A stretch of 64,000 nucleotides of DNA from Klebsiella ornithinolytica NBRC 105727 = ATCC 31898 (GCF_001598295.1 NZ_BCYR01000001.1:842610-906609), one strand, 5' to 3'. Counted from the stretch's first letter, positions 1-9,839 are shown. Translations and numbers: made by a program. Notes: generated from the letters alone by a model not told the origin.

Positions 1-977
1 GAGTCATCAAAGCTGAACAGCGCGTGATAGTCATTACCGAGCGCGGTTTTCGCCGCCCCGGTCAGGGTCGCGGCATCGATGATCAGCTCAGGTTTCTGCG
101 TCGAGGCATCAATCAGACCATCCGCCAGCACCAGACGACCTTCAGCGTCGGTGTTCATGATTTCCACAGTCTTGCCATTGCGATAGCGAATGATGTCGCC
201 GAGTTTAAAGGCATTACCGCTGATCAGGTTGTCCGCACAGCACAGATACAGCTTCACGCGTTTGTTCAGGCCGCGGGTAATCGCGAACGCCAGCGCGCCG
301 GTAACCGTTGCCGCGCCGCCCATATCGGACTTCATCGAATCCATAAACGCGCTTTGTTTGATGCTGTAGCCGCCGGAATCGAAGGTGATACCTTTCCCGA
401 CCAGGCAAGCGTACACCGGGGCCTCTTTATTGCCGGTTGGGTTGTAATCCAGCGCCAGCAGTACCGGCGGACGCTCGGAGCCGCGGCCAACGGTATGCAG
501 CCCAAGATAGCCTTGCTCACGCAGGTCTTCACCTTTCGTGATGCGGTATGTCACGTTGTCGCAGGCGACGCTGCACAGCAGATCGACCGCGCGCTGAGCC
601 AGCTGTTCCGGGCCAAGCTCTTCCGCCGGCGCGTTAATGGTATCCCGCACCCAGTCAATAATCGTCAGCCGATTGTCCAGCTCGCTTTTCTGCGCGTCGT
701 CCAGCGCCGGCCATTCCACCTTGCGGCTGCCTTTCGGCCCTTTGTAACCGGCCCAGAATGCCCACGCGCGGTCGGTATCCCAGCCTTCGCCGCTCAGCGC
801 GACATGTTTGATCCCCATCCCGTCGACTTTACGCGCCGCGCGCTGAATCAAACCGAGGTCGTCTTTACCGTTCAGATGCAGGGTGATGCCGTCATTATTA
901 ATGCTGTAAGCCGCTTTTTCTCCCCAGCGCGCGTCGGCGGGTTGGGTCGTCAGCGTAATCTTCATGGCTTCGGTCAT
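1..977 (-). CDS. pepB: Peptidase B (leucyl aminopeptidase family M17), C-terminus cut by window edge
   Basis: Cytosolic, metal-dependent aminopeptidase of the M17 family that removes N-terminal residues from peptides. About 325 N-terminal residues are present; E. coli PepB has about 427, so roughly the last quarter lies left of base 1. The family signature [14 protein letters not shown], which carries metal ligands, and the KGITFDSGG block are both visible. The start is the ATG at 975-977 (MTEAMK), matching the E. coli N-terminus. It is the last gene of the isc operon as in E. coli, but is separated from iscX by an ERIC-like repeat. Confidence 0.95.
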   Translation of the reverse strand, partial: MTEAMKITLTTQPADARWGEKAAYSINNDGITLHLNGKDDLGLIQRAARKVDGMGIKHVALSGEGWDTDRAWAFWAGYKGPKGSRKVEWPALDDAQKSELDNRLTIIDWVRDTINAPAEELGPEQLAQRAVDLLCSVACDNVTYRITKGEDLREQGYLGLHTVGRGSERPPVLLALDYNPTGNKEAPVYACLVGKGITFDSGGYSIKQSAFMDSMKSDMGGAATVTGALAFAITRGLNKRVKLYLCCADNLISGNAFKLGDIIRYRNGKTVEIMNTDAEGRLVLADGLIDASTQKPELIIDAATLTGAAKTALGNDYHALFSFDD

Positions 978-1055
978 TTTATCTTTATCCTTATTTGGCA
1001 AAGGAGCCGCATTTGGTAAAAGGGCCGCCAAAAGGCAGCCCATATTATTTTTCCG

Positions 1056-1164
1056 ATGTTTCACGCTGCAGGAGAAGGCGGTCAGCCGCTCATTCACCGG
1101 GCCCACAGATTACTGTGCGGCGGGAGTGAGCAAACACGACCCACGCATCTGCAGCGTGAAACAT
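1056..1164. repeat. ERIC/IRU-like palindromic repeat between iscX and pepB
   Basis: Bases 1056-1071 and 1149-1164 form a perfect 16-bp inverted repeat (ATGTTTCACGCTGCAG and its complement) around a 77-bp centre that is itself partly palindromic. The left arm followed by GGAGAAGGCGG, and the right arm preceded by CACGCATCTG, resemble the ends of the enterobacterial ERIC/IRU element, although the core is diverged. It fills the gap between two genes of one operon, so it is probably transcribed and folds into a long hairpin. Confidence 0.65.
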
Positions 1165-1174
1165 GTTGCGGAAA

Positions 1175-1375
1175 TTATTCTGCTTCATCTAACCAGACTA
1201 GCAGAATCGCCTCCAGAATTTTTTCATTGGATGCGGTCGGATTGTCATCAAAATCTTCCAGCTCGCAAATCCACTGATGCATATCGGTGAAGCGAACGGT
1301 TTTCGGGTCGAGATCCGGGAAGGCGTCATACAGCGCTTCGCCAATTTCACGACTATCGGTCCATTTCAGTCCCAT
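1175..1375 (-). CDS. iscX: Fe-S assembly accessory protein IscX
   Basis: Small acidic cytosolic protein of 66 residues (E. coli IscX also 66) that binds IscS and iron and tunes the rate of cluster assembly. The start is the ATG at 1373-1375 (MGLKWTD); a longer in-frame extension overlapping fdx is not credible. The stop of fdx is one base upstream, so the two are probably translationally coupled. The sequence is rich in Asp/Glu ([13 protein letters not shown]), in keeping with the proposed iron-binding surface. Confidence 0.95.
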   Translation of the reverse strand: MGLKWTDSREIGEALYDAFPDLDPKTVRFTDMHQWICELEDFDDNPTASNEKILEAILLVWLDEAE

Positions 1376-1376
1376 A

Positions 1377-1712
1377 TTAATGCTCGCGTGCGTGGTTGAT
1401 AGTATAACGCGGGATCTCGACGACCAGATCATCGTGGGTCACGCGCGCCTGGCAGCTCAGACGGCTGTCGGGCTCCAGCCCCCAGGCCTTATCCAGCATA
1501 TCATCTTCATCTTCGGTACTTTCGGCCAGCGAGTCAAAACCTTCACGCACGATGCAGTGGCAGGTGGTGCAGGCACAGGATTTTTCGCAAGCGTGTTCAA
1601 TCTCAATGCCGCTACGCAGAGCAGCATCCAGAATAGTCTCACCGATCTCAGCTTCCACAACTACGCCATCCGGGCACAGGTCCTGATGGGGCAGAAAAAC
1701 AATCTTTGGCAT
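1377..1712 (-). CDS. fdx: ISC-type 2Fe-2S ferredoxin
   Basis: Electron-carrying [2Fe-2S] ferredoxin of the isc system, 111 residues (usual length). It supplies electrons for cluster assembly on IscU. The adrenodoxin-type ligand pattern is visible: [14 protein letters not shown] provides three cysteines, with the fourth in RLSCQAR. It begins one base after the hscA stop, the tight spacing typical of this operon. Confidence 0.97.
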   Translation of the reverse strand: MPKIVFLPHQDLCPDGVVVEAEIGETILDAALRSGIEIEHACEKSCACTTCHCIVREGFDSLAESTEDEDDMLDKAWGLEPDSRLSCQARVTHDDLVVEIPRYTINHAREH

Positions 1713-1713
1713 A

Positions 1714-3564
1714 TTAAACCTCGTCCACGGATTGGCCTTTCAGCGCAGTACGGACCGACTGGTCCATGCGGCGTGCGGCAAATTCCTGGGTTTGTGTGTC
1801 TGTATTTTTAATCGCATCTTTAATAGCGTCGGCGTCATCGCCTGCGGCAACCGCACGCAGCTGCGCCGTTGCTTCATCGATAGCCTGACGTTCTGCGGCG
1901 CTTAGCAGCGCGGCATCGGCGGCCAGCGCACTTTCCAGGCTCTCAAGAACGCGTGCGGCTTCCACTTTTTGCTCGGCCAGCATACGCGCCTTGATATCCT
2001 GTTCGGCGTGACTCATCGAATCTTTAATCATGGTGGCGATTTCGCTGTCGGTCAGACCGTAGGAGGGCTTGACCTGAATGGAGGCTTCGACGCCGGTCGA
2101 TTTCTCCATCGCGGTCACGCTCAGCAGGCCATCGGCGTCCACCTGGAAGGTGACGCGAATGTGCGCCCCGCCCGCCGGTAACGCCGGAATACCACGCAGC
2201 GCAAAACGCGCCAGCGAACGGCAGTCCTGCACCAGTTCGCGCTCGCCCTGCATAACGTGGATAGACATTGCCGTCTGACCATCTTTAAAGGTGGTGAACT
2301 CCTGCGCACGCGCCACCGGAATCGTGGTGTTGCGCGGAATCACTTTCTCCACCAGGCCACCCATCGTCTCCAGCCCTAAAGAGAGCGGAATAACGTCGAG
2401 CAACAGGAGTTCGCTGTCCGGTTTGTTGCCCACCAGGATATCGGCCTGAATCGCGGCGCCAATGGCCACCACTTTGTCCGGATCGATAGTGGTCAGCGGC
2501 GTGCGGCCAAAGAATTCACCGACGCGCTCACGCACCAGCGGCACGCGGGTTGAACCGCCAACCATGACCACTTCCAGCACCTCTTCCGCCGCCACGCCCG
2601 CATCTTTCAGCGCGCGACGGCAGGCTAACAGCGTACGTTTCACCAGCGGCGCAATCAGCGCGTTAAACTGCTCACGGGTAATATCGCCTTGCCAGCCGCC
2701 GACGTTGACGCTGACCGAATCGGCATCGCTGAGGGCGATTTTCGCCGCGATGGCCGCATCCAGAAGTTCGCGCTGCAGGCGATTGTCGCTACGATCGCTC
2801 AGCCCGGCCAGTTCACGGAGATAATCCGCCAGCAGATGGTCAAAGTCATCGCCGCCCAGCGCGGAATCCCCGCCGGTGGCCAGCACTTCAAATACGCCGC
2901 GGCTTAAGCGCAGCACCGAGATATCAAAGGTGCCGCCGCCGAGATCGTAAACCGCAATCACGCCTTCCTGACCGGAGTCCAGGCCGTAGGCAATGGCCGC
3001 GGCGGTCGGTTCGTTCAACAGGCGCAATACGTGCAGACCGGCCAGACGCGCGGCGTCTTTGGTGCCCTGACGCTGAGCATCGTCAAAATAGGCCGGGACG
3101 GTAATCACCACGCCGTCGAGCTCTCCGGACAGGGCTTCCGTTGCCCGGGCGGCCAGCGCCTTCAGGATGTCGGCGGAGACGCGAACCGGGTTGAGCAGAC
3201 CGCCGGCGGTCTGAATCATCGGCAGACCATTTTCGCTGGCCTGCAGTTGGTAAGGCAGATGGGGGTAACGCGTCTGGATATCGGCCAGCGAGCGTCCCAT
3301 CATCCGTTTCACGGAGCTGATGGTATTAACCGGGTCGAGGGCCGCATTGTGTCGGGCGTCGTAGCCGACGCTCAGGCCAGATTCATGGTAGTTAACCACG
3401 GAAGGCAGCAGGTAGCGTCCCTGATGGTCGGGCAGAGTTTCGGCCTGACCGCTACGCACGGTAGCGACCAGAGAATTGGTGGTGCCCAGGTCAATACCCG
3501 CCGCCAGACGACGCTGGTGCGGCGCGGCACTCAGACCAGGCTCACTAATTTGTAATAAGGCCAT
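1714..3564 (-). CDS. hscA: Hsp70-type chaperone HscA for Fe-S cluster transfer
   Basis: Specialised DnaK-like ATPase, 616 residues, the same as E. coli HscA. With its co-chaperone HscB it binds the LPPVK motif of IscU and drives transfer of the assembled cluster to acceptor proteins. The N-terminal ATPase domain shows the Hsp70 phosphate loop [12 protein letters not shown] and the DLGGGTFD motif; the substrate-binding domain covers roughly residues 390-540. A GGAAG ribosome-binding site lies ahead of the ATG. The neighbours hscB and fdx confirm HscA rather than DnaK. Confidence 0.97.
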   Translation of the reverse strand: MALLQISEPGLSAAPHQRRLAAGIDLGTTNSLVATVRSGQAETLPDHQGRYLLPSVVNYHESGLSVGYDARHNAALDPVNTISSVKRMMGRSLADIQTRYPHLPYQLQASENGLPMIQTAGGLLNPVRVSADILKALAARATEALSGELDGVVITVPAYFDDAQRQGTKDAARLAGLHVLRLLNEPTAAAIAYGLDSGQEGVIAVYDLGGGTFDISVLRLSRGVFEVLATGGDSALGGDDFDHLLADYLRELAGLSDRSDNRLQRELLDAAIAAKIALSDADSVSVNVGGWQGDITREQFNALIAPLVKRTLLACRRALKDAGVAAEEVLEVVMVGGSTRVPLVRERVGEFFGRTPLTTIDPDKVVAIGAAIQADILVGNKPDSELLLLDVIPLSLGLETMGGLVEKVIPRNTTIPVARAQEFTTFKDGQTAMSIHVMQGERELVQDCRSLARFALRGIPALPAGGAHIRVTFQVDADGLLSVTAMEKSTGVEASIQVKPSYGLTDSEIATMIKDSMSHAEQDIKARMLAEQKVEAARVLESLESALAADAALLSAAERQAIDEATAQLRAVAAGDDADAIKDAIKNTDTQTQEFAARRMDQSVRTALKGQSVDEV

Positions 3565-3579
3565 AATTGCTTCCGAAAA

Positions 3580-4095
3580 TTAAAAATCGAGCAGCTTTTC
3601 TTCGAGTTGTTCTGCAACGCTCTGAAGTTTATCGAGAAAACGCAGTTTACGCACGGTATCCGCCGCCGCGTCCCACGTCTCGCTATTTAATTGTTCGACA
3701 ACCTGCTGATGACGAACGTCGTACATCCCCTTCACGCGTTTGATAAATGCCGCCAGTCGTTCTTCATCCTGCGATTTTTCAATCTCATCCAGCTCTTCAC
3801 GCAGCTCCAGCTGTTCCATCAGAAAAGCGGTATCGCGCACGGTGTGCTGCTCGCAGGCCAGGTCATAGCCGTGGAGTGAAAGGAGATATTCGGCGCGGGT
3901 CAGCGGATGACGGAGCGTTTGCCACGCCTGATTGATCGTGGCGGATTGCTGCACGGAGGCGAGCTGTTCGGCCGCGCTCGCGCTGGCGAACTTATCGGGA
4001 TGATACTGGCGCTGCAAATCCTGGTACCGGACAGCCAGCTGTTCTTGCGAAAGGGTATAACTGACCGGTAACCCGAAGAGGGTGAAATAGTCCAT
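3580..4095 (-). CDS. hscB: J-protein co-chaperone HscB
   Basis: DnaJ-type co-chaperone of HscA, 171 residues. The J domain occupies about residues 1-75 and shows the HPD tripeptide at 32-34 that stimulates Hsp70 ATPase; the C-terminal helical domain binds IscU. I chose the ATG at 4093-4095 (MDYFTLFG), which matches the family N-terminus, over an in-frame ATG 48 bases upstream. The gap to hscA is 15 bases. Confidence 0.96.
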   Translation of the reverse strand: MDYFTLFGLPVSYTLSQEQLAVRYQDLQRQYHPDKFASASAAEQLASVQQSATINQAWQTLRHPLTRAEYLLSLHGYDLACEQHTVRDTAFLMEQLELREELDEIEKSQDEERLAAFIKRVKGMYDVRHQQVVEQLNSETWDAAADTVRKLRFLDKLQSVAEQLEEKLLDF

Positions 4096-4288
4096 AGTAA
4101 CCTCAGGGTTAACGAGATAAAGCAAACCCCACTCACGATTCACCGCGGTGGGGTCCTCTACCCGTGCACATCGGGCCGCCTCTGCGTGGGCTGTAGTCGC
4201 TTACCCGCAGGACCGACTGCTGTCAGCCCCCGGGATTCACGCATTTACCGCCCTGATGCGGCCTGAAATACGTCGGATAGTGTCGGGA
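4096..4288. other. 193-base structured spacer between iscA and hscB
   Basis: No gene. The spacer splits the isc operon and contains several self-complementary stretches on the transcribed (minus) strand: ACCCCAC/GTGGGGT near 4124-4153, GGCTG..AGTCG facing CGACT..CAGCC near 4188-4229, and CGCAT/ATGCG near 4239-4260. It may be a degenerate repeat or an RNA-processing segment. I recall this spacer as shorter in E. coli. Confidence 0.4.
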
Positions 4289-4612
4289 TTATACGTTAAA
4301 GCTTTCGCCGCAACCGCACTCATCTTTAACATTCGGGTTTGTGAATTTAAACCCTTCGTTCAGGCCTTCTTTGACGAAGTCCAGCTGAGTGCCGTCGAGG
4401 AACTGCAGGCTTTTGCCGTCGATCACTACCTTGACGCCTTTATCTTCAAACACGGTGTCTTCTGCCGCCGGCTCGTCAACAAATTCCAGCACGTAGGCCA
4501 TACCTGAGCAGCCCGAAGTGCGGACACCTAAGCGCAGACCGAAGCCTTTGCCACGGTTGGCCAGGAAGGAATTAACTCGCGACGCTGCGCTGTCGCTAAG
4601 AGTAATCGACAT
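4289..4612 (-). CDS. iscA: A-type Fe-S carrier IscA
   Basis: A-type carrier of 107 residues (family length) that receives Fe-S clusters from IscU and delivers them to apo-proteins, especially 4Fe-4S enzymes. The three conserved ligand cysteines are visible: one in SGCSGMAY and two in the C-terminal CGCGESF. It lies 15 bases after iscU. The longer gap to hscB downstream could mark a processing or attenuation point. Confidence 0.97.
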   Translation of the reverse strand: MSITLSDSAASRVNSFLANRGKGFGLRLGVRTSGCSGMAYVLEFVDEPAAEDTVFEDKGVKVVIDGKSLQFLDGTQLDFVKEGLNEGFKFTNPNVKDECGCGESFNV

Positions 4613-4627
4613 ACAATAACCTCTTAA

Positions 4628-5014
4628 TTATTTCGCTTCACGTTTGCTTTTATAATCCGCAATCGCGGCTTTAATCGCGTCTTCCGCCAGGATGGAGCAG
4701 TGAATTTTCACCGGCGGCAGTTCCAGCTCATCGGCGATATCGGTGTTCTTGATAGCCTGAGCTTCGTCCAGAGATTTCCCTTTCACCCATTCGGTAACCA
4801 GGGAGCTGGAGGCGATAGCAGAACCGCAACCATAGGTCTTGAAGCGCGCGTCTTCAATGATACCTTCATTGTTGACTTTAATCTGCAACTTCATCACGTC
4901 GCCGCACGCCGGTGCGCCAACCATGCCGCTGCCGACGCTGTCGTCGCTGTTGTCAAAAGAGCCGACGTTGCGCGGATTCTCGTAATGATCGATAACTTTT
5001 TCGCTGTATGCCAT
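4628..5014 (-). CDS. iscU: Fe-S cluster scaffold IscU
   Basis: Scaffold on which [2Fe-2S] clusters are built from IscS sulfur, 128 residues. Cys37 in PACGD, Cys in YGCGSA and Cys in KIHCSIL are the three cluster ligands, with the stabilising Asp after Cys37. LPPVK (about 99-103) is the known HscA recognition motif. AAGGAGAATTC upstream is a good ribosome-binding site, 26 bases after iscS. Confidence 0.98.
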   Translation of the reverse strand: MAYSEKVIDHYENPRNVGSFDNSDDSVGSGMVGAPACGDVMKLQIKVNNEGIIEDARFKTYGCGSAIASSSLVTEWVKGKSLDEAQAIKNTDIADELELPPVKIHCSILAEDAIKAAIADYKSKREAK

Positions 5015-5040
5015 GATGAATTCTCCTTATACCCTACCGA

Positions 5041-6255
5041 TTAATGATGTGACCATTCGATGCTGTTCAGATCCACGCCCTGTTTGAACATATCCCACAG
5101 CGGAGAAAGATCGCGCAGACGGCCGATGGATTTACGAACCAGATCAATGGTGTAGTCAATCTCTTCTTCGGTAGTGAATCGACCTAAAGAGAAACGGATA
5201 GAACTGTGTGCCAGTTCGTCAGTCATGCCCAGTGCACGAAGCACATAGGACGGCTCAAGGCTTGCGGAGGTGCAAGCAGAACCGGAGGAAACGGCCAGGT
5301 CCTTCAGCGCCATAATCAGCGACTCGCCTTCAACATAGTTGAAGCTGACGTTGAGAATGTTCGGCGCGCCCTGCTCGAGGTCGCCGTTAAGGTAAACCTC
5401 TTCCATATCTTTTACGCCGTCCCACAGACGGTTACGCAGACCGCGCAGACGCGCCATCTCGGTGTCCATCTCTTCTTTCGCGATACGGTAAGCTTCACCC
5501 ATACCGACGATCTGGTGGACTGGCAGAGTACCGGAACGCATGCCGCGCTCGTGACCGCCGCCGTGCATCTGCGCTTCAATGCGGATACGCGGTTTGCGAC
5601 GAACGTACAGTGCGCCAATACCTTTAGGACCATAAATTTTGTGACCGGAGAAGGACATCAGGTCAACTTTCAGCTGGCTCAGGTCGATAGGCAGTTTGCC
5701 CACGCTCTGGGTGGCGTCAACGTGATAAATGATGCCACGCGCGCGGCACAGTTCGCCGATGGTGGCGATATCCTGCACCACGCCGATTTCGTTGTTCACG
5801 TGCATGATGGAGACCAGGATGGTGTCGTCACGCATCGCGGCTTCCAGCTCTTTCAGATCGATAATCCCGTTGCTCTGCGGCGCCAGGTAGGTAACGTCGA
5901 AACCTTCACGCTCCAGCTGGCGACAGGTATCCAGAACCGCTTTATGCTCGGTTTTGCTGGTGATAATGTGCTTGCCTTTTTTCTGATAAAAGTTGGCTGC
6001 ACCTTTAATCGCCAGGTTGTCGGATTCCGTTGCACCGGAGGTAAAGACGATTTCACGCGGATCGGCACCGACCAGTTCAGCAATCTGATTACGGGCGATA
6101 TCAACCGCCTCTTCAGCCTGCCAACCGAAACGGTGTGAACGAGAGGCCGGGTTACCAAAGGTCCCGTCCAGGGTCAGGAACTGCATCATTTTCTCGGCAA
6201 CACGCGGGTCCACCGGCGTTGTTGCGGAGTAATCGAGGTAAATCGGTAATTTCAT
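5041..6255 (-). CDS. iscS: Cysteine desulfurase IscS
   Basis: PLP-dependent enzyme, 404 residues, converting cysteine to alanine and a persulfide used for Fe-S clusters, tRNA thiolation and thiamine synthesis. The PLP lysine is Lys206 in SFSGHK; the mobile catalytic cysteine lies in [11 protein letters not shown]. Length and sequence are as in E. coli. The 177-base iscR-iscS spacer can form two strong hairpins. In E. coli the sRNA RyhB acts here to uncouple iscR from iscSUA; that is family knowledge. Confidence 0.98.
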   Translation of the reverse strand: MKLPIYLDYSATTPVDPRVAEKMMQFLTLDGTFGNPASRSHRFGWQAEEAVDIARNQIAELVGADPREIVFTSGATESDNLAIKGAANFYQKKGKHIITSKTEHKAVLDTCRQLEREGFDVTYLAPQSNGIIDLKELEAAMRDDTILVSIMHVNNEIGVVQDIATIGELCRARGIIYHVDATQSVGKLPIDLSQLKVDLMSFSGHKIYGPKGIGALYVRRKPRIRIEAQMHGGGHERGMRSGTLPVHQIVGMGEAYRIAKEEMDTEMARLRGLRNRLWDGVKDMEEVYLNGDLEQGAPNILNVSFNYVEGESLIMALKDLAVSSGSACTSASLEPSYVLRALGMTDELAHSSIRFSLGRFTTEEEIDYTIDLVRKSIGRLRDLSPLWDMFKQGVDLNSIEWSHH

Positions 6256-6324
6256 TGCTCTTTAACTCCGTACATCACTCAATGCAAGGAACCAGGCAAC
6301 CGGCTTGATGTACGACCGGGGACA

Positions 6325-6344
6325 CGGGATGTCGCAACATCCCG
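6325..6344 (-). promoter_or_regulatory. Hairpin in iscR-iscS spacer (iscS-proximal)
   Basis: CGGGATGT-CGCA-ACATCCCG is a perfect 8-bp stem with a 4-base loop, without a T run, inside the transcribed spacer about 70 bases ahead of iscS. It may serve RNA processing or RyhB-induced decay control rather than termination. Confidence 0.55.
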
Positions 6345-6387
6345 GCCTGATTCTGAAATCTCTTTTTTATCGTTTTTACTCTGACTA

Positions 6388-6421
6388 TTTCAGCCTGCCG
6401 CAGCGGTGCCGCAAGCTGAAA
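6388..6421 (-). promoter_or_regulatory. Hairpin directly 3' of iscR
   Basis: TTTCAGCTTGCGGCA and TGCGGCAGGCTGAAA (read on the minus strand) pair almost perfectly, giving a stable hairpin 12 bases after the iscR stop. In E. coli a 3' structure protects the iscR part of the transcript when RyhB triggers decay of iscSUA; the same role is likely here. Confidence 0.6.
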
Positions 6422-6432
6422 CAAGACGAGTA

Positions 6433-6924
6433 TTATGCACGCAGCTTGACGTCAATGGCGTCCTGAGTGCGGGTATTACGCTGGGATTCATGGCTATGCT
6501 GACGACCTGAAACATCGAGGATTTCCTGGTTATTCACCAGTTCACCCAGGGTGATGTTGTTCAGGAAGCCGGTCAGACGTTCGCTCAGGTCGCGCCACAG
6601 CGCGTGGGTCAGGCATTTATCGCCGCCCTGGCAGCCGCCTTTACCCTGACAGCGGGTCGCGTCAACCGATTCGTCTACTGCGCTGATCACTTCGCCTACG
6701 GCGATGCTGCCAGCTTCTTTACCTAACAAATAACCGCCGCCTGGACCACGTACGCTGGATACCAGACCATTTTTACGCAGGCGGGAAAACAGCTGTTCCA
6801 GATAGGACAGCGAGATTCCCTGACGTTCAGAAATATCAGCCAACGGAACCGGGCCCGATTCAGAGTTGAGCGCAACGTCCAGCATCGCGGTCACAGCATA
6901 ACGCCCTTTAGATGTCAGTCTCAT
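6433..6924 (-). CDS. iscR: Fe-S sensing Rrf2-family regulator IscR
   Basis: Winged-helix dimeric regulator, 163 residues. In its [2Fe-2S] form it represses the isc operon; apo-IscR controls other Fe-S genes. The N-terminal helix-turn-helix (about 1-65, including [21 protein letters not shown]) is followed by the cluster segment [16 protein letters not shown], which holds the three cysteines and the ligand histidine. It heads the operon and two type 1 IscR boxes lie just upstream, so autorepression is expected. Confidence 0.98.
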   Translation of the reverse strand: MRLTSKGRYAVTAMLDVALNSESGPVPLADISERQGISLSYLEQLFSRLRKNGLVSSVRGPGGGYLLGKEAGSIAVGEVISAVDESVDATRCQGKGGCQGGDKCLTHALWRDLSERLTGFLNNITLGELVNNQEILDVSGRQHSHESQRNTRTQDAIDVKLRA

Positions 6925-7001
6925 GTCTTACTTAACCTCAAACTCGCCCCTGCCCGGGCTTTTTATTAATATGGGTATTGCATAGCAGGGCCAAGTCTGA
7001 C

Positions 7002-7051
7002 ATTCCCGAGTAATTTGGTCAACTATTTACTTGACTGTTTTAGTCAGGTAT
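7002..7051 (-). promoter_or_regulatory. Two tandem IscR type 1 boxes / isc operon promoter region
   Basis: Two adjacent 25-bp blocks, 7027-7051 and 7002-7026, fit the type 1 IscR pattern on the minus strand: ATACCTGACTAAAACAGTC in the first and ATAGTTGACCAAATTACTC in the second. They lie 78-127 bases before the iscR ATG, the same place as the autoregulatory boxes of E. coli. TTGACC in the second block could double as a -35 element. Confidence 0.85.
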
Positions 7052-7076
7052 TTAACCATCCGTGCGGTCTGTATTT

Positions 7077-7142
7077 GCCCGGCGGCGCTACGCTTGTGCA
7101 GGCCTGTGACGATGCAGGCCGCGTAAGGCGGAGCCGCTCCCG
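7077..7142. repeat. REP pair (BIME) between iscR promoter and trmJ
   Basis: GCCCGGCGGCGCTACGCTTG at 7078-7097 has the typical REP head. GCAGGCCGCGTAAGGCGG at 7115-7132 is its inverted partner. Two facing REP units form a bacterial interspersed mosaic element just 3' of trmJ, where it may stabilise or terminate the trmJ transcript. Confidence 0.7.
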
Positions 7143-7159
7143 TCAAGGGATGCAGGCGC

Positions 7160-7894
7160 TTACTTCTCTTTCTTTAACTGATCGATAGAGGCCAGCATAC
7201 CGCGCAGGATATTCAGTTCCTGGCTTTCCGGGCGGGCGCGGGTGAACAGACGACGCAGTTTGTTCATCACCTGCCCTGGATGGCTGGCGCGAATAAAACC
7301 GGTGGCGAGCAGGGTTTGCTCGAGGTGGCCATAGAAACGTTCTAAATCGTCAACCAGCGGATACGGCGTCTCTTCGTGCGCCGCTGCCGGTTCGTCCTGT
7401 TCCTGGGTGGCCAGCCAGGCCATGCGGACTTCGTAGGCGATAACCTGCACCGCCATTGCCAGGTTCAACGAACTGTATTCCGGGTTTGCGGCAATCGCGA
7501 CGTGATAATGACATTTCTGCAGTTCATCGTTGGTCAGCCCAACGCGTTCGCGGCCAAAGACCAGCGCGACCGGTGCATGCTGCCCTTCCGCCACGCTCTT
7601 CAAACCGCACTCGCGCGGGTCAAGCATCGGCCACGGCAGAGTGCGTGAACGGGCACTGGTCCCCACCACCAGGCTGCAGCCGGCCAGGGCTTCATCCAGG
7701 GTATCAACGATCTGCGCATTGCCAATCACGTCACTGGCGCCAGCGGCCAGCGCGATAGCCTGAGAATCAGGTTTAACCAGCGGATTAACCAGCCACAGGT
7801 TGGTTAACCCCATGGTTTTCATTGCCCGGGCGACGGAACCCATGTTTCCAGTATGTGATGTTTCTACCAGTACAATTCGAATATTTTGTAGCAT
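7160..7894 (-). CDS. trmJ: tRNA (cytidine/uridine-32-2'-O)-methyltransferase TrmJ
   Basis: SPOUT-fold, SAM-dependent enzyme that methylates the ribose of residue 32 in the tRNA anticodon loop; 244 residues (E. coli 246). The N-terminal domain begins [20 protein letters not shown], and the knot motifs are visible as [13 protein letters not shown] and [11 protein letters not shown]. It is divergent from suhB with a 120-base gap and is separated from the isc promoter by a REP pair. It is a separate unit, as in E. coli. Confidence 0.96.
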   Translation of the reverse strand: MLQNIRIVLVETSHTGNMGSVARAMKTMGLTNLWLVNPLVKPDSQAIALAAGASDVIGNAQIVDTLDEALAGCSLVVGTSARSRTLPWPMLDPRECGLKSVAEGQHAPVALVFGRERVGLTNDELQKCHYHVAIAANPEYSSLNLAMAVQVIAYEVRMAWLATQEQDEPAAAHEETPYPLVDDLERFYGHLEQTLLATGFIRASHPGQVMNKLRRLFTRARPESQELNILRGMLASIDQLKKEK

Positions 7895-8014
7895 TATGGT
7901 TCTTCGGCTAAAGATTATTCACGCATGCTATCATAAAACGGAGACATAGGCAGATTTCACTGTTACTATGTGCGCCGTTTTTTCCCGTTCTTTAACATCC
8001 AGTGAGAGAGACCG

Positions 8015-8818
8015 ATGCATCCGATGCTGAACATCGCCGTGCGCGCAGCGCGCAAGGCGGGTAATTTAATTGCCAAGCACTACGAAACCCCAGACTCCGT
8101 AGAAACGAGCCAGAAAGGCAGCAATGATTTTGTGACCAACGTCGATAAAGCAGCCGAAGCGCTGATTATTGAAACCATTCGCAAATCTTACCCGCAGCAC
8201 ACCATTATCACCGAAGAAAGCGGTGAACACGCAGGTGAAGATCAGGATGTTCAATGGGTTATCGATCCACTGGATGGCACCACCAACTTCGTCAAACGTC
8301 TGCCACACTTCTCCGTTTCCATCGCCGTACGCATCAAAGGCCGTACAGAAGTCGCGGTGGTTTACGATCCAATGCGTAACGAACTGTTCACGGCTACCCG
8401 TGGTCAGGGCGCACAGCTGAACGGCTACCGTCTGCGCGGCAGCAACGCTCGCGACCTGGATGGCACGATTCTGGCGACCGGCTTCCCGTTCAAAGCAAAA
8501 CAGCACGCGACGGCGTACATGAATATTCTCGGTAAGCTGTTTACCGAGTGTGCTGATTTCCGCCGCACCGGTTCTGCTGCTCTGGATCTGGCTTACGTGG
8601 CCGCAGGCCGCGTTGACGGTTATTTTGAAATCGCGCTGAAACCCTGGGATTTTGCGGCAGGTGAGCTGATCGCTCGTGAAGCAGGCGCGCTGGTTTGCGA
8701 TTTCACCGGCGGCCACAACTACATGCACACCGGCAACATCGTTGCCGGTAACCCGCGTGTCGTTAAAGCTATGCTGGCGAATATGCGTGACGAACTGAGT
8801 GAAGCGCTGAAGCGCTAA
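8015..8818 (+). CDS. suhB: Inositol-1-monophosphatase / rRNA transcription factor SuhB
   Basis: Mg-dependent phosphatase of the inositol monophosphatase family, 267 residues, identical in length to E. coli SuhB. The protein also joins the Nus antitermination complex on rRNA operons, which is its main physiological role in E. coli. Metal-binding motifs are clear: ITEESGE, then WVIDPLDGTTNF, then the C-terminal KPWDFAAGELIAREAG. A TGAGAGAGA purine stretch precedes the ATG. It ends at a strong terminator hairpin. Confidence 0.97.
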   Translation: MHPMLNIAVRAARKAGNLIAKHYETPDSVETSQKGSNDFVTNVDKAAEALIIETIRKSYPQHTIITEESGEHAGEDQDVQWVIDPLDGTTNFVKRLPHFSVSIAVRIKGRTEVAVVYDPMRNELFTATRGQGAQLNGYRLRGSNARDLDGTILATGFPFKAKQHATAYMNILGKLFTECADFRRTGSAALDLAYVAAGRVDGYFEIALKPWDFAAGELIAREAGALVCDFTGGHNYMHTGNIVAGNPRVVKAMLANMRDELSEALKR

Positions 8819-8825
8819 TCACTCT

Positions 8826-8853
8826 CCCCTCACCCCGTTCGCGGGGTGAGGGG
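8826..8853. terminator. Hairpin terminator between suhB and zevB
   Basis: CCCCTCACCCC (8826-8836) pairs perfectly with GGGGTGAGGGG (8843-8853) around GTTCGC. It lies between two convergent genes and could serve both; the downstream T run on the plus strand (ATTCTTC) is weak. Confidence 0.75.
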
Positions 8854-8858
8854 ATTCT

Positions 8859-9839
8859 TCAAAATGGTCGTAACCCCCCGCCAACAGGCGCCGCACTGCT
8901 CCACATCACCAGCGCCGCAACCAGTAAAATCACCCCGCCCGCCAATGCCAGCGTCGCCCAACCAACGTGTTGCCACAGCGGTGGCGTCTTATTGCCGCTG
9001 AGCTTAACGGCCAGCTGGCGGAAACCATGAACCAGCAGCGCCAGCCCGCTGATGGTCAACGAAGTGCCTGCCGCCATCGCCAGCGCCGCCGCCATTCCCC
9101 AGTTAAACACGCCAATCACTTTACTAAACAGCAGGACCATAATCGCCCCGGAACAGGGCCGCATCCCCATCGAAAGGATAATGACCAGCCGCGCGCGCCA
9201 GTCATCGCCGCTTTGGAGCTGTTCCGGCGCGGGCATATGCTGATGTCCGCATCCGCACTGAGCATGATGAACGTGGTGCGGCGTAAAGGCGATAAACGTC
9301 GGTCGTCGCAATACCGCGCACAGCTTTTTCACCGCCCGCAAGCACAACAGCAGGCCCAGCGCCCCCACCAGCAGATAGCTGCCTTTCTCCAGCCAGAAGC
9401 TGCTGAGATGCAGCTGTCTGGCCGGCAGTTGCAGGAGAGTTAATACCACCACGACCAGCGCAATCGCCACAACGCCCTGCAGGAGCGAGGCCGCCAGGGT
9501 CAGCATAATACTGGATTTAAGTTTTGCCGGATGCGTGGCCAGCCAGGTGGTAATCACGATCTTGCCATGACCAGGCCCCAGGGCGTGCAGCACACCGTAG
9601 ATAAAACTGAACGCCAGCAGCGATAATCCCGCCGCTGAGGGATTGTCCGCAACCGCTTTCAGCAGACGGCTGAGCTCAAGATTCAACGCCCGCTGCCAGA
9701 CAGCGCTTTGCAGCAAGACCTGCGGCCAGGCCTGCCACAGCCAGATCCCCGCCGCTGTCGCCAGCAGCAAAAAAAGCGCCAGCGGCCACATCTGGCGCAG
9801 ACGCGAAGTGCGTGCGGTGTGAGAGAAAATTACGGACAT
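8859..9839 (-). CDS. zevB: ZevB-like NicO-family metal permease
   Basis: Inner-membrane permease of 326 residues of the nickel/cobalt (NicO/RcnA) superfamily with about seven hydrophobic segments. The family motifs HALGPGHGKIVITTW and SMGMRPCSGAIMVLLFS are intact. A His/Cys-rich loop (HHVHHAQCGCGHQH) near the middle probably handles metal. It overlaps the upstream DUF1007-type gene by ten bases, the same pair described as ZevAB zinc uptake in Haemophilus influenzae. The zinc assignment is by analogy; nickel or cobalt transport, or efflux, remains possible. In E. coli K-12 this slot holds yfhR instead. Confidence 0.8.
   Translation of the reverse strand: MSVIFSHTARTSRLRQMWPLALFLLLATAAGIWLWQAWPQVLLQSAVWQRALNLELSRLLKAVADNPSAAGLSLLAFSFIYGVLHALGPGHGKIVITTWLATHPAKLKSSIMLTLAASLLQGVVAIALVVVVLTLLQLPARQLHLSSFWLEKGSYLLVGALGLLLCLRAVKKLCAVLRRPTFIAFTPHHVHHAQCGCGHQHMPAPEQLQSGDDWRARLVIILSMGMRPCSGAIMVLLFSKVIGVFNWGMAAALAMAAGTSLTISGLALLVHGFRQLAVKLSGNKTPPLWQHVGWATLALAGGVILLVAALVMWSSAAPVGGGLRPF

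Noticed and set aside
24..1019. 331-codon open frame on the plus strand opposite pepB
   Set aside because: The minus strand encodes clear PepB; this is a codon-usage shadow in a GC-rich gene.
2100..2900. hscA read as a second dnaK
   Set aside because: Length, C-terminus and the hscB/fdx/iscU context identify HscA.
5206..6138. 310-codon frame opposite iscS
   Set aside because: Antisense shadow of an intact, well-conserved iscS with no ribosome-binding site or known family.
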